The notes beneath the pieces are model-generated. The model saw nothing but the letters and a program-made list of their open reading frames with translations. It was not told the DNA's origin and searched no databases. Below, piece after piece: positions 45,463 through 57,556 of a stretch of DNA of 64,000 nt (position 1 is its first letter; each line of letters starts with the position of its first letter). Location: positions 198,211,857-198,275,856 of the forward strand of contig NC_073695.1 of assembly GCF_029784165.1 (NCBI RefSeq). The letters are read 5' to 3'. Made by a program: the position numbers and the translations under genes. Source of the stretch: Wyeomyia smithii. Lineage: Eukaryota > Arthropoda > Insecta > Diptera > Culicidae.

Positions 45463-46054
45463 AAACAGATCAACATGAAGAATTGGTTTGATAACAAGTT
45501 CACTTTTTTAGTTTTTGTCTATGGAACGATGCACTCTGCGTCATCGATACGCGGGCTGAAATTTTCACATGGTATTTCAGCGCAAAAAGCTCACAAACAA
45601 CAATTTTGTTTGCTTGCTAAGGGCTTAAGACTGAAGCACGCCGTTTGTTCTGGCGGATTTTTGTATTCTCGGTAACAGCTGAAAACCATAAAACCATAAC
45701 CCTCATAATTTACATTGTATATAAAGGCTGAAAAAACACAACCCACGGTCCTGCCGAGCTTTACATGATAAACCAGTTCCACCCTTGAAATCGATCGTAT
45801 ATGTTGAACGCGCAAGAATAGTTTTCTCAGTGCATTTGATCACCGTATGTCACAGAGGGCAGCTATGTCACACAATGGTGTGTTGATATTGAGCGGAGAT
45901 TAATTTCATTCTGTATTGCACAAAACCGGGACTGAACAAACAATTCCGGGACAACAGCGAACAAGACGATCGCCAAACGCCAAAGTGTTCAACATATACA
46001 TATAACAGAACATATACACGAAATATATAAAAAGTGAATGTTTTAACAAAAAAT
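45463..46054. other. Unassigned DNA
   Basis: No gene or repeat is recognised, apart from the short open frames expected by chance. Confidence 0.4.
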
Positions 46055-46235
46055 TCATTCACCTAGCGGCGAGACCCGGCCTTTCTTATTAGAACTTATT
46101 ATTTGTCTCAACAAATTTACCCGAACACTTCAATGTATGGAGGAAAAATACACCTTGATAATTTTTATTGGATTTATTTTTTACTGTAAATAACATATTT
46201 TTGGTAGCCAACAGCACAATTATACCGAACATTAT
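46055..46235 (-). repeat. Rep-X right-end fragment
   Basis: CACCTAGCGGCGAGACCCGG and CCTTTCTTATTAGAACTT match the right terminus of Rep-X. The rest, through GCCAACAGCACAATTATACC, parallels 55575-55720. It abuts the RT fossil next to it. Confidence 0.65.
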
Positions 46236-46890
46236 AAACATAATATGCCGTCGTCCATTACAGTCAAAGTGAAAGTTATGAATTCCAAAAGATTTGTGGT
46301 AGTTGATCGGCCTTTATAAAGATCGTGTTGTTGAGTTGTAATTTGGTTTATTACTTGCTGAAAGATTTTTTCATTAACTATTGATTAAAATAATTTTGGA
46401 ATGCATGAAATAACGGCAATTTCACGTTAATTACGAATATCAGATTTAGCGCCAGATTTGAAAATTGGCACTAAATATGAGGTTTTCCAAAGTTCTGGAA
46501 AAATTCCATTCTTCAGAGACATATTATAAAGGTATAGTAAAGGTGTAGATAGTTCTTCTGCCAAGTTTTTGAGAAAAAATGGAGCTATTCTGTCAGGTCC
46601 AGGACCTTTCGTGGCGTCTGAATTTTTAAATACATTCTGAGTTTCGAATTCAGATATTTGATTGACAGATAAAGAATTTGAATATTCAGGAAAATACGAG
46701 AGATATTCGCGGTCGCGGTCTGTTTCTTCAAATGTTGTGTATATTTCTTGAAAAAAAGTGGCAGAAAGACTGCATATTTAATTACTAGTGTGTCCTACAT
46801 TACTGTCAAGATGCATTCGTGATGGAAAGTTGTTACTTTTTAGTTTGGTTTTTACGAATTGAAGAAGTTCTTAGGGTAAGACTTGATTTG
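46236..46890 (-). pseudogene. RT fossil of a CR1-like non-LTR element
   Basis: It reads on the minus strand through several stops and one frameshift. In order: FVKTKLKSNNFPSRMHLD, ATFFQEIYTTF, KGPGPDRIAPFFLKNLAEEL, NGIFPELWKTSYLVPIFKSG, then REIAVISCIPKLF and KGRSTTTNLLEF. These align block by block with the RT of the element at 49825-54480 (for example SAGPDGIPSFFLKN and GVFPSIWKSAYMFPVHK) but are clearly a different family. Catalytic boxes A and C are absent, so only the finger region and its lead-in survive. Confidence 0.85.
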
Positions 46891-46899
46891 ATGTTCGAT

Positions 46900-47660
46900 T
46901 TAATAAAAATATAATTAATCACTTGAAATTTGAGAGAAGGATATTTACTTTATTTGGATTCGGATTTGTGTTTCAATTCAAAATTTAAATAAAAATTTTG
47001 ATTTTCATTCTGATTCTTCATTGCTCTAGATTTGAATTTGGATTTATATTTAGTTTTTAATTTGCTTTCGACTTGGACTTAAGTTGATTTCACTTTGGAT
47101 TGCGATTCAAGTGTTGAATTGAATCTTGTTTGAAATCTTAATTTATGTTTCAGTTTAGATTTTAATTTTACTTCTGAATGCGATTTTTATAAATTCGTTT
47201 GTTTTGGTTTGAATTAGGCAACAGGATACGAGGTATAAATGTTTATTGATTGGGATAATGTTATACCGTGGCAGGGGTGGGATGTGTGTGTTTATGAGTT
47301 TGGCTTCAAATTTACATTTGACTATTAGATTAGAATAAGGATGGAAGACGGATGAAAAACTTGATTTTTTATAATTCAATTTGAATTTAGATTTATATTT
47401 AAATTTTTAATTTTATTTCGACTTCAATTTAATTTGGTTATTTATTTGATATTATATTTTCTTATGACAATCATCTAGTTTAGTTAATTTTACGTTATGG
47501 AATAACTCATTTGTTTACTTTCAGATCCGATTTAAATTTAGATTTAAATATGTATGTTGTTTTTGATTAAAATTCGAATTAGGATCCTGATTTGAATTAA
47601 AATTTGTGTAACTAATTGGATTTGGATTTAAATTTGTATCGGTATTTATTTATTAGAGTG
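46900..47660. repeat. AT-rich quasi-periodic array, block 1
   Basis: A long run of degenerate 6/12-mers of the type GATTTGAATTTA / TTTGGATTTAAA, with no exact unit. Similar arrays at 49480-49800, 54490-54770 and 55775-55925 suggest one dispersed minisatellite. Non-coding. Confidence 0.65.
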
Positions 47661-49479
47661 CTTACCCTAATGTTAACTAGATGCTTTCTACTCAAGGAAA
47701 CTTGATCATTAAAAAAACGCTACCTTAAGTCATGTGTAACAAACAAGAATGTTTCCGAATACAATCAAACATTGCACAATACACATAACATTTTGGCCTA
47801 ATGCGATAAATTGAGACTCCTTACAATCAAATTTATTTATCAGAGATATGTACCTACATTTAACTTTGCTGCAATTTTCCCGTACGGCCAGACACATCAA
47901 GCCAATCTGGTTGCGATGGTGACGTACCATAATTTCAGCCCCCGTCCAGCAAACATTCTCCACCCTCAGCCCGTGTGCAATGCAGTTTTTATTTTAAACC
48001 GCCACCTTCGCTCAACAGACACGACAACCGAACACTGCACGAGGCAGCTTGAAGCAGCAGCAACAAAAATAAAAACAGAAAGAAAAAAATCCATTCGCCG
48101 AAAAGCAAATAAATAAGTCAAGTATAAGTTTTACCGAGTTTTTCCAACAAAATTAACGAAAGACTGACGCGTGGGATAAGACGACCGGAAACGGCACCGG
48201 CACTGAGTACCGGGGAGGGATGTGTGTTGGTGTGTGCATTTATTTTTCCTCCCTTCGCCCAGTGTGAGCCATTCCTTCTTATTCGATCTCCGGTGGCAGA
48301 AGTGTGAGACGGATGCACTTGATGTGTGCACCGTACCGGGTTCCCTCTAGTCCACCATTCTTCACCGTGGGGAAAAGTTGCATGCGGTTACGAAATCGTG
48401 AATGTGAAATGTGTGTTCGTTTGCTTCTGAAATGTGCTCCACGCCACAACAGTAAGGATGCTGGCAACGGCAAGGATGACGACGACGACGAGGACGACGG
48501 TGATGATACAGATAATGTTGATGGTGATGATGCTGGCGATGAGAATGCAAGACGTTTTAAGGCTCTACTGGTGGAAAGGATAAGAAGGAAAAAAGTATAA
48601 ATACACGAGCTGCCGAGGCGGAACATATGTTTGTTGCGAGGAAAAACTGTTTTGCACTTTTCGATGCAAATGCAGATGGGGAAAAAATCTACATTAAACA
48701 GCACTCAGATGTGTGTGAGGAGATGCAGCAGAGAAGGTGAAGCAGTGAGTGGGGTTTATTAAAACTGAATAAAACATTTCTAATTAAGTTTATTTTTCTC
48801 GACTCGACTTGAGTGTTGATGTTTTTCTTGTGTGGAAAAGCTTGTTAAATGTAGGGAAGTAATGTTCTAATTGATGATGCTTCTGGGGTGGAATGGACTT
48901 GATAACATGGGTTCCTCGATGATGAGGGTGCAGTTGCAGTTATATTTTTTTACACTTCATGCAGGAAAAATAATGATTATTGAGAGAAAACTCAGCGGAG
49001 TTTTTATGACCCATCGTTTAAATTATTATTTTAAACCGATGGGAAAAATCAATGCTCTAAACAAAATTTTTCGAAAACAAACAAAGACTGGAAATGTGCT
49101 TTTACTGTTTGCACAAAGTTTATTAGTTTTTTTGTTTCATTTATTTTCCGGTGGCCTATTCCGCTACTATTCTGCCAATAACCGACGTCTGGGAAGATGC
49201 CTCTGCGCCGGGACCAACCTGTGGTCATTTCCGTTCTAGTTCTCCATGCAAAAGAAAGCGAGATTTCAAAATATTTTTCACCCCAGAAAATCATTCAGCG
49301 TCGGCTAGGATAGAACCTTAACGGTTTGTGTTGGTTGAAGTATAAAATAGAAGCAGCAGGAATGAAGCAGATATGGAGAATTAATAAGATAAAAGTAGAA
49401 ATACAGCAAACTATTTTAAAAATGGAAGAATCGAAACCTTTTAATGTCCAAAAGAAAAAAATCATCCCAAAATGTTGTA
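47661..49479. other. Mostly unique DNA, acidic codon repeat
   Basis: A plus-strand 98-codon frame (48304-48600) contains an Asp-rich run from GAC/GAT triplets (48477-48540). With no domain and a triplet-repeat origin, I do not call it a gene. Nothing else is recognisable. Confidence 0.4.
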
Positions 49480-49800
49480 TATAGGTTTTAATTCCAGTTT
49501 ACATTTGTGTTTAATGATAAATTTGACAAATTGTAAAATTGGGTTTCTACTTAGGTTTATACTTGAATGTGTATTCTTATTGCATTTGAATTTGGATTTG
49601 GATCTGAGTTTGAGTTTTAGTTTTGTGTCATGCTAGAATTTCGGTATTCGTATATATTTTTAGTTTGAATAAAATTCCAGTTAAATTGAACTTTATGATG
49701 AAAACTGAATGTAGTTATAGATTTACTGGTATTATAAGGTAGCTATTTGTGAATGAGTATTCGAATTTATGTTCTAATTAGCATAAGAATGTTTGATTGA
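49480..49800. repeat. AT-rich quasi-periodic array, block 2
   Basis: The same degenerate ATTTGAATTTGGATTTGG texture as 46900-47660. It is interrupted on its right by the CR1-like element and seems to resume at 54490. Confidence 0.6.
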
Positions 49801-49834
49801 TGTGCCAATGGATTTATGGAGATTTGTTGTTTAT

Positions 49835-52800
49835 TTGTTTATTTGTAAAAAATACATCAACAGGCCTTGTGGCCTCACTGATTTTCTCAATCTGAGTGCT
49901 ACGTGCTAATGTTAGAAATCGTTTCTTCAGTATCTCGCGGCTGGCGTCAAAGTCGAAACATGATGCGTAACGGTTAAAAAGGCGCCGGTTATTGTGCCGA
50001 AGCTACTGTAGTTTGTTCGCCAACTTTGCAAGTGAAGAAACAGGCTATTTCGCAACATACGTGGTCTGACATAGATGTTAAGTTTTTCGAAAATCGCCAG
50101 ACAATCTATCCGTGAAGTCAATACGTCCGTGATGAATATAGCTCTGATAACATCCCGACGAATTTGTAGGGTGTCTAAATCGATAAGCCTGCAACGCTGT
50201 TCGTAGCTTGGTAGTTAAAAGGGGTCAGTCCACGGTAGTCTACGGAGAGCAAAGCGAATGAACCGTCGTTGTACTGCTTCGATTCTGCTTACTCCGTTCA
50301 GGTAGTAGGGACTCCACACTGAAGCGCAGTATTCTAAGCTAGATCGTACCAAAGCGCAATATAGAGATTTTAGACAATAAATGTAGCTAAAATTTGTTGC
50401 AATGCGCATTATGAATCCCAGGTTCCTGCTGGCCTTGTCGACGGTGAAAGTCATGTGTTGTTTGAATGTGATTTTGGAGTTTAGCAGTACTCCTAACACA
50501 GTTTGTGCGTCGTAGAGGTGTATTTGATAACTTATAATCAAAAGTCACTGGGCTAAGCTTCCTTGAGAACGTTATAATCTCACATTTGTCGACGTTCAAT
50601 TGCATGCGATTGTCGACACACCATTTCGCGAAAATCGATGACTGCTCCTGGAGCGCAGCGGCATCTGATGGGACCTTCACTTTTGCAAACAGCTTCAGAT
50701 CGTCGGCGAAGGACAGTCGAGGGCCCTGCAGCCAGAAGTTGACATCGTTCAGGTGAATAAGAAAACTCAGTGGCCCGAGGTGGCTACCTTGAGGGATGCC
50801 GGAATGAGCGGAAAACAAATTCGAAGAAACTCCGTCGATGTTCACTGCTAATCGCCGATCAGTCAAGTAGGATTTAAACCATAGTAGTAGGGGGCCTCCA
50901 ATGCCGAGCGTTTCAAGCTTCGCAACGGCGATCTCGTGATTCAGTTTGTCAAAGGCGGCGGAAAGGTCCGTGTAGATAACGTCCGTCTGAGACTGGTCGT
51001 CGAAGCTGTTCATTACGTAAGATGTGAGCGACAGGAGATTCGTGGCCGTAGATCGCTTGGGCATGAAACCGTGTTGTTCGTCTGCGATGTACTGCTTGAA
51101 GAACGAGAAAGTGGGTTCGAACACGCTGAGCTCAAAAAGCTTCGGGATAGAGCAAAGCGCTGAGATTCCTCGATAGTTATTAACGTTTCTTCTGTTCTCT
51201 TTCTTATGTACTGGAAACATGTATGCCGATTTCCAGATCGAGGGGAAAACACCCGAGCTGATGGATTTATTGGAGAGATTACTCATTGGAGCAGCCAGAC
51301 TACTGATACAGTTTTTCAGGAAAAAGGACGGTATGCCATCTGGCCCAGCGGATATGGAAGACCTGAGCTTCGAGGCGGCTAATGTAACCATGCTAACGTC
51401 GATGGAAATGTTAGTCAATGCATGACCGAGAAAAGGAACACGTGCCGTCGCAGAAGTAATTTCGTCCGTCATTAACCTTTCGTCTACAAACACGCTAGAG
51501 AATTTCCGCGAAAATAGTTGGCAGATCTGTTCGACACTATTCGCTGTATCACCGTCTAAGAACATGCTTGGTGGTAGGCCGCCGTCTTTTCGCTGTTCGT
51601 TTACATATTTCCAAAATGATTTGGGGTTACGTTTGAGCTTACGCTCGACATTCCGAAGGAAGCCTCGAAAACAGGAACGACTTAGCTGTTTATAGCGAGT
51701 GTTGATCGATAGGTAGTGGTTCCGTAGAGGTAGAGTTCTGTATTTTGGGAACCTTCTCAAGGCCGCTTTCCTCTCTGATTTCAGACGTCGTAGCGTAGTG
51801 TTCAGCCAGGGCAATCGCTGTTGATCGGAGTAAGTTTTTATCGGTACATGTCGATCAATGACGTAATTAGGAATATGGGAAAAAGTTAAGGCGGCGGCAT
51901 TGACGTCGTCTGTGTCCAGAACCGTATTCCAGTCGGTTTCAGACAACAATACGTTGATATTATCGAAATCGGCGTGGGCGAAATCGTAGTAAACGGATGT
52001 CGTTGCCGTAGTCTCGGCACAGGAGATTTTCTGATGGACAGACACCAGCGAGGCCGGGTGATACAGGACGTGTTTAACGAGCGGAGAAGGAGCCAATGTA
52101 ACTTCAGGAGCTTGGCAGCGCACAGTAGCGAAACAGAGATCCAAAAAGCGCCCATTTTCGTTGGTGATTCTGTTGCATTGCTGAAGAGTAGCGGTACTGT
52201 AGCCATCTAGCAATTCGTTAGTGGCTGGTGACAAGCTGAGCGAGCCAAAATCGGCGTACATGAAACCATTATCCCGCTCTTGCCAAGTGATACCAGGTAA
52301 ATTAAAATCGCCTAAGATAATAACGTCATCCACCGCGGACGTCTGCGAGATGATGGTGTTAAGCGAAGACATGTGTGCGCGAAGAAAGTCTGTATCGCGG
52401 GTACGATCAGGAGAAACATAGACAGCACACAAAAATAACGTGCGGTCCACGAGTTTAATTGTTGCCCACACCTGTTCGGCGGTCGACCAATCATCGTGTT
52501 CGAGAATAGAAGCACTGAAATGACGGTGAACTGCGATCAAAACTCCACCACCAGAAGTTTCGCGACTATTTTTAAGGTTCCGGTCACAACGAAAAACTTC
52601 GTAATTGGGTCCGAAGATTTGACTAGATAGTGTTCGATTGTCGAGCCAGGATTCGTTCAGAAGAATGATGTCATATGGACTGTCGGCGCATGCTAGTAAG
52701 TAGTCGGAGACGCTAGCGTTCATACCACCCACGTTTTGGTAATAAAGATGTATATCATGTCCATGGTCAAGAACGTTATTCGTCTTCGGATTGGTCGACG

Positions 52801-53267
52801 GGCTAAAAACGGATTGCGAATCAGTGGATGGTCTAGGGTTAACGTTTGCGCACTTGCCTAATCTGGGATTTTGGATGCTCCGTCCCTCGCATCCGCACGC
52901 AGGACCGGGACGACTGGTGGCCGCTGGCTGGAAATGCTCGACTGCGGCGGGGAGGTAGAGAGCATCCTTCGATGCGTCCCGGTGTCACGTTGAATGTTGA
53001 AGTGTCAGTTGAGGAAAGATGTCGTCTTGTGAGAGTGCTGTGATGGTAGCGAGAGTCAGTGATTTTATCGTCCAGGAGCGATAAGTCAGTTGTCGGTGGG
53101 CTGGAAACGCATAGCGCATCAACAAATGAAGGATTGCTAACAAATTCATACTTGCCGCAGACATCGATCTGGAAGTTCCGTTCCCCTAACCCACACGCAG
53201 GACCGGGACGACTGATGAACGCTGGCGGGAAATGCTCGACTGCTGAGGCGGGGTCGGGAACTTCCAT
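49835..53267 (-). pseudogene. CR1-like ORF2: endonuclease + RT, several lesions
   Basis: Likely start ATG 53267 (MEVPDPASAVEHFPPAF). A frameshift near 53000 leads into the long frame with HDIHLYYQNVGGMN (endonuclease start), ILLNESWLDN (catalytic Glu), ILGDFNLPGITW, then RT blocks SAGPDGIPSFFLKN, NNYRGISALCSIPKLFE, HGFMPKRSTATNLLSL, DVIYTDLSAAFDKLNH, SGIPQGSHLGPL and FADDLKLF (catalytic Asp pair intact). Further lesions are a frameshift near 50495, an in-frame stop at 50215-50217 and a frameshift near 50000 before ASCFDFDASREILKKRF. Function: target-primed reverse transcription. Now inactive. Confidence 0.88.
52890..53262 (-). repeat. ~60-bp direct repeat at the ORF2 N-terminus
   Basis: 52894-52952 and 53192-53252 are imperfect copies (ACGCAGGACCGGGACGACTG core) 298 bp apart. 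Both encode AVEHF(P/Q)PA followed by SRPGPACG in the reading frame of their part of ORF2. Confidence 0.85.
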
Positions 53268-53308
53268 GATGCTGATAACGTTGCGTCTCGGTGATGGAGC
53301 GTGGTTGA

Positions 53309-54146
53309 TTAGGGTTCGTCTATTGCAGATGCTTGTATTGAAGCGCTGTCCGACGCAGTTTCTCCAAAAGGGGCGGGCGGAACAGGGGTAGCGGATGCAG
53401 TCCCAGTAGCAATGTTCCCGTTGGGAATTGTTACAGGAGTGGCTGGGAAAGCAGAGGTGGTGGGAGGTAACCAAACTGTGGAGTTGCCTCGTGTGTTGGC
53501 GAATTCCCTAAAAACGAACCCTTGTGGCCAAGTACCAGGACTCAAGGCAATGGCTTTGTGTTCAGGGGGAACACCAACCTCGAACGAAACAAAGTTCAGT
53601 GGCTGAAGATCAGTTCCTTTTTTACCAGAGAGACGACTCTGATTGCATCCCGTGTCTCTAGTCCATCCCTGACTAGTTTCTCAACGACATCGACGGTCAC
53701 GGTAGGGTGAAAACGTGAGAGGTATACCCAAAATAAATCAGGTGGAGAATTAGCCACTAGCCTGTCATGATTTTCAACGTGTCTAGTACCAACAGCCGGT
53801 TCGATTGGAGTCTCTCCCTCGCCGCGACGACGCTTAGCGGGACGGTCTCGATTTGGTATTCGCACCGGGGTTGCAGCGATTACCTTATCGGCAAGTTTAG
53901 CTACATGCTGATTGTTTTTAACAATTTCGTCCTTGAGTTCCGGAAAACTGTGCAATGGATCGTCAAGGACAGTAGCGACCACGTTCCCGAGGGATGAAAC
54001 GACACTTTTGAATCGGGTATATCTCATTAGTTTAACGCACTCATCGCACATTCAAAACAGGTTGTGTTTCTCTCGGCGCGTTTAAGAAGTTCATCTTCCT
54101 TCTTGACGGATTTTGCACAGCGGTCACAGGGAGCCAAATCAGTCAT
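53309..54146 (-). pseudogene. CR1-like ORF1, two frameshifts
   Basis: Start ATG 54146 (MTDLAPCDRCAKSV). A Cys cluster (CDRC, then TTCFE and CDEC after a frameshift near 54055) looks like a small zinc finger. The middle contains RPAKRRRGE, a basic patch. Near 53615 a second frameshift joins IRVVSLVKK to GTDLQPLNFVSFEVGVP, followed by SPGTWPQGFVFREF, the conserved C-terminal fold of CR1-type ORF1. A Pro/Thr/Ala-rich tail ends at IDEP and the stop at 53309-53311. About 280 residues if unbroken. Presumed role: RNA-binding partner of ORF2. Confidence 0.8.
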
Positions 54147-54489
54147 AGTTGCCCGATAAATTAGTAAAGTCAGATAAGCGTGTAAATATTCAAACAGATT
54201 AAAACTCGCGTGAAGATGCTCTTAATCCAGATAACCTAATACAAGAGCAAGTGGCGAATGAATAGAGTCAAATAGGTAAACAAGCTATCTGAGCGGGAAA
54301 ATTTCGCAAATTAATCGAGAAAAATCACTTCACTATGGGGCAATTTTTAATTTCACTACTCTCGGGCGGTGAAGAAGGTGTTTATGCACTTAGCACGGAG
54401 CACAGGTAACAGCAAAAGCACAAACGACGTAATATATTAGAAGAAATATCGCAAGCTTTAAAAACACGACAGTCTAATACATACATACA

Positions 54490-54770
54490 ACTCTTACTTG
54501 TGTTATGGATTTTAACTTAAATTAACGCTCGAATTTAAATCTAGATTAGAATCTGAAATTTGATTTGAATTTATAATTGAGGAGAGATTTGGATAGAAAA
54601 ATAAGTTTGGATTTGGATTTAAAATTAGCGTTAGATTTGCATTTGCGCCTAGATTTGAATCAAATTTTTGTTCGGATCTTCTTCTCAATAAGTTAACAGT
54701 TAAAATTTTAATTTTAGTGGAGGTTTCAGATCCCAGTTCAAATTTGGGTTCAATTTAATCTTGTATTTGT
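54490..54770. repeat. AT-rich quasi-periodic array, block 3
   Basis: Degenerate AATTTAAATCTAGATTAG / GATTTGGATTTAAAATT units on the far side of the CR1-like element, matching the texture of block 2. Confidence 0.6.
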
Positions 54771-54772
54771 TA

Positions 54773-55756
54773 TTTTTGCCTTTCTCCTAAAAATGTATAG
54801 CAATCACTGTTCGACGAGCTGAGCATTTTCTTTATGTGTGTGTAGGTGTGTGTGCGCGTGTGTGTGTATGTGCAATTTTTCAATCTCACTCGATTTCCTC
54901 AGAGATGGCAGAAACGATTTTCAAAAAAATACTCTCAAATGAAAGGTCTAGTTGCCCCATAAAACCCTATTAAATTTTATCGTAATCGGATTTGTAGTTT
55001 GTATGTTATTCATCAAAATGTAAAAATCACGAAACATCATAATTTCAGAAACTACACAACCGATTTTACAAAATTGATTTTAAATGAACGGACTACCAAA
55101 AAACCCTTAACTTCTAAGTTTTATAAAGATTGGACATGTGGTTCAAAAGCAATGGAAGAAGATGTGTTCTGAAGGCTATTTAATCTCACTCAGGTTTCTC
55201 AGAGATGGCTGAACCGATTTTTACAAAATTAGTGTCAAACCTGCCTCATAACAACCTATTGAATTTTACTTAAATCGAATTGTGGAAGTCAGGGGTTAAC
55301 TGATGAACTTTATGATTGAACACGTGGTTCAAAAGTTGTAAAAAGAAAGTCATATTTGGAATAGAAAAAAATCCCTGTATAAACTATCGAATCTAAAACG
55401 ACATTTTATCGAATGATATATAATCCTGTCTATACTTAATCGAGTTTAACCCAAATATGAGTACAGTGACGTTTCGATCATACCACGATAGAAAAAAAAT
55501 ATTGCGTCACATATTTGAAACATATTTTTTTATGTTAATGTATGTTCATATGTGTTTGAATGTTATGTTTTAAATGTTCGGTATAGTTTCACTGTTGGCT
55601 TCCAAAAATTTGTTATGTGGAGTAATAAATAAATCCAGAAAATATTACCAGGGTGTATTTTTTTCTTAAAAGTGAAGTGTTCGTGTAAATATATTTTAAC
55701 ATATAATAACTTTAATTAGAAAGGCTGGGTCTCACCGCTAAGTGGATTGATTTAGG
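54773..55756 (+). repeat. Rep-X, short copy without tandem blocks
   Basis: It has both Rep-X ends (TTTTTGCCTTTCTCC; GAAAGGCTGGGTCTCACCGC) and the repeated CAGAGATGGC(A/T)G segments, but lacks blocks 1 and 2. A (TG)n run lies at 54836-54868. Confidence 0.7.
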
Positions 55757-55774
55757 TTTTTTTTGTTTTATTTT

Positions 55775-55925
55775 GTTTTGTTTTTAAAATTTGGTTTGAA
55801 TTTCAATGTGAATTTCAAGTATTTGTAATTTTCGATTCCTGTTGGGATTTCGATATCCTATAGGCACTTGGAATTCGGTTTGATCCTGAATTTGAATTTA
55901 AATTTGTTTTTTTTTCGGTTTTTTA
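55775..55925. repeat. AT-rich quasi-periodic array, block 4
   Basis: Short degenerate TTTGAATTTCAATGTG / GAATTTGAATTTAAATTTG units, as in blocks 1-3. Confidence 0.5.
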
Positions 55926-56559
55926 TGCCCAGTTTCTTAGATTTGCATAAAACTTCGAAAACTGATGTTATCTTGAACACGTACGTGCGGATAAAATAAC
56001 GACCGCCCGGAATAAAATATGTTGCTAGATTGATTTAATTAAACAAATTCTATTTAAACCTAACCTTCTCAATCCCCGTAGGAAAACAATTCTCTTTTTC
56101 GAGTTTTCTCTTTGTCATTCTCTAGCTTTTTTATTCTTGACTTTGTGCTAGTCACCTATAGTTACCATGAAAGAAAACTTTCTCGCTACTTTTTATTGTC
56201 ACCTACTTTTTTCGCTACCATTGTCTAGTATCAGCAGTTTATTCTGGTGATGGAATTTCGAGAAAATATACTTTTTCTGAGAAAAAAAACTTTTTCACGC
56301 AACAGAAGGCTGCTTCGAATGTGTGTTTGTCTGTGAGAATGGAGTTTTGTGACTATACCAGGTCCTAGGGAGGAGGCTGCTGCACGATTGAGCTAATTTT
56401 TTTTTCGAGTTTGAAAAGCTGATTTCTATTGGTACCCTACGGTTTATGTCATACAAAAAACATCAATTCAAATATTGTTCTCAAATTGAACTGAACTACG
56501 CAACAATTTGAGCAACGCAACTGAACTACGCGAGGAAACACTTCAGTTTTTACGCGAAA
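55926..56559. other. Unassigned DNA
   Basis: No gene or element terminus is recognised. Confidence 0.4.
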
Positions 56560-57556
56560 TGAAAATTTTATGAGAGAAGTTGAACAACTAAAACCATATT
56601 CCAAACCTTTTTGGAAGCTTTCGAAGGTTCTTAAGAAACCCTCGAAGCCCATTCCAGTCCTCAAAGATGGTGATCACATATTTCTTACGAATGAACGAAA
56701 AGCTCAAAAACTTGCCCAGCAGTTCGAGAGTGTTCATAATTCCAAATAAACGCAATGAGTCCTATTGAAAATAAAGTGTCACAAAAGTATGATCAGATCA
56801 CCATTCAAGAATTTCTTCGGAAGAGGTACTAGAGGAAGAGGAGATGATGGGATTATTTATATCCTCCTCAAAAGACTTCCCGAAAGCTCTTTTAATTTCT
56901 TGGTGAGAATTTTTAACAGATGCTTTGAATTAGCATATTTTTTCCCTCAAAATGGAAAAATGCCAAAGTCACTCCAATTTCACTAATCGTTCAATTAGTT
57001 TACTCTCTTATATAAGCTAACTTTTTGAAAGAATGATTCTTAATAGAATGATGACACATATCAATGAAAATTTAATTATTGCAAATGAGCAGTTTGGATT
57101 TCGCCATGGGCATTCGAACACTCATCAGTGACTTAGAGTAACCAAAATGATTCGTACTAATAAATCTGAAGGATATTCCACTGGAGCTGCTCTTCTAGAC
57201 ATAGAAAAAGCATTCGACAGTGTTTGGCATAAAGGCTTGATAGCTAGAATGTCCGATTTCCGTTTTCCTCTTCAGGGTACCTATTTTAATAGTAAATCTG
57301 ATAAATTGCCTGTTAGAGCTGGTGTACCTCAAGGAAGTATCTTGGGCCCAGTCTTATATAATATTTTTACTTCGGATCTTCCTGATTTACCACCAGGTTG
57401 TGAGAAATCTCTGTTTTGTGACGATACAAGCATTTCCGTAAAAGGAAAAAGCCTTCGTGTCATATGCTGTAGGCCTCAAAAAAGTCTAGACATATTTTCT
57501 TCATATTTGCAGGAATGAAAGATTTCTCCAAATGCATCAAAAACACAATTGATTAC
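56560..57556 (+). pseudogene. Jockey ORF2 fragment, 5'-truncated (copy 3)
   Basis: It starts inside ORF2 at NENFMREVEQLKPYSKPFW and continues with KVLKKPSKPIPVLKDGD, GDDGIIYILLKRLPES, EQFGFRHGHSNTHQ, ALLDIEKAFDSVWHKGL, GVPQGSILGPV and SLFCDDTSISVKGK, stopping near ISPNASKT. Several frameshifts, stops and a deletion after AFDSVWHKGL are visible. It is closer to the minus-strand copy than to the plus-strand one in some residues (PPGCEKSL). The matching 3' UTR end lies 3.4 kb away at 60945. Confidence 0.88.

Larger units (their letters stand above)
49825..54480 (-). mobile_element. CR1-like (T1/Q-type) non-LTR retrotransposon, defective
   Basis: About 4.65 kb on the minus strand: 5' UTR, ORF1 (54146-53309), a 41-nt gap, ORF2 (from 53267) and a 3' end of AAATAAACAAATAAAC, an 8-bp tandem tail typical of CR1-type elements rather than poly(A). 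ORF1 with an N-terminal Cys cluster and the RT signature also fit CR1. No target duplication is obvious. It lies inside the AT-rich array (49480-49800 and 54490-54770). Confidence 0.85.

Noticed and set aside
48304..48600. 98-codon frame with an Asp-rich run
   Set aside because: The acidic run comes from a GAC/GAT triplet repeat; the rest has no domain and the opposite strand is also open as poly-Ser.
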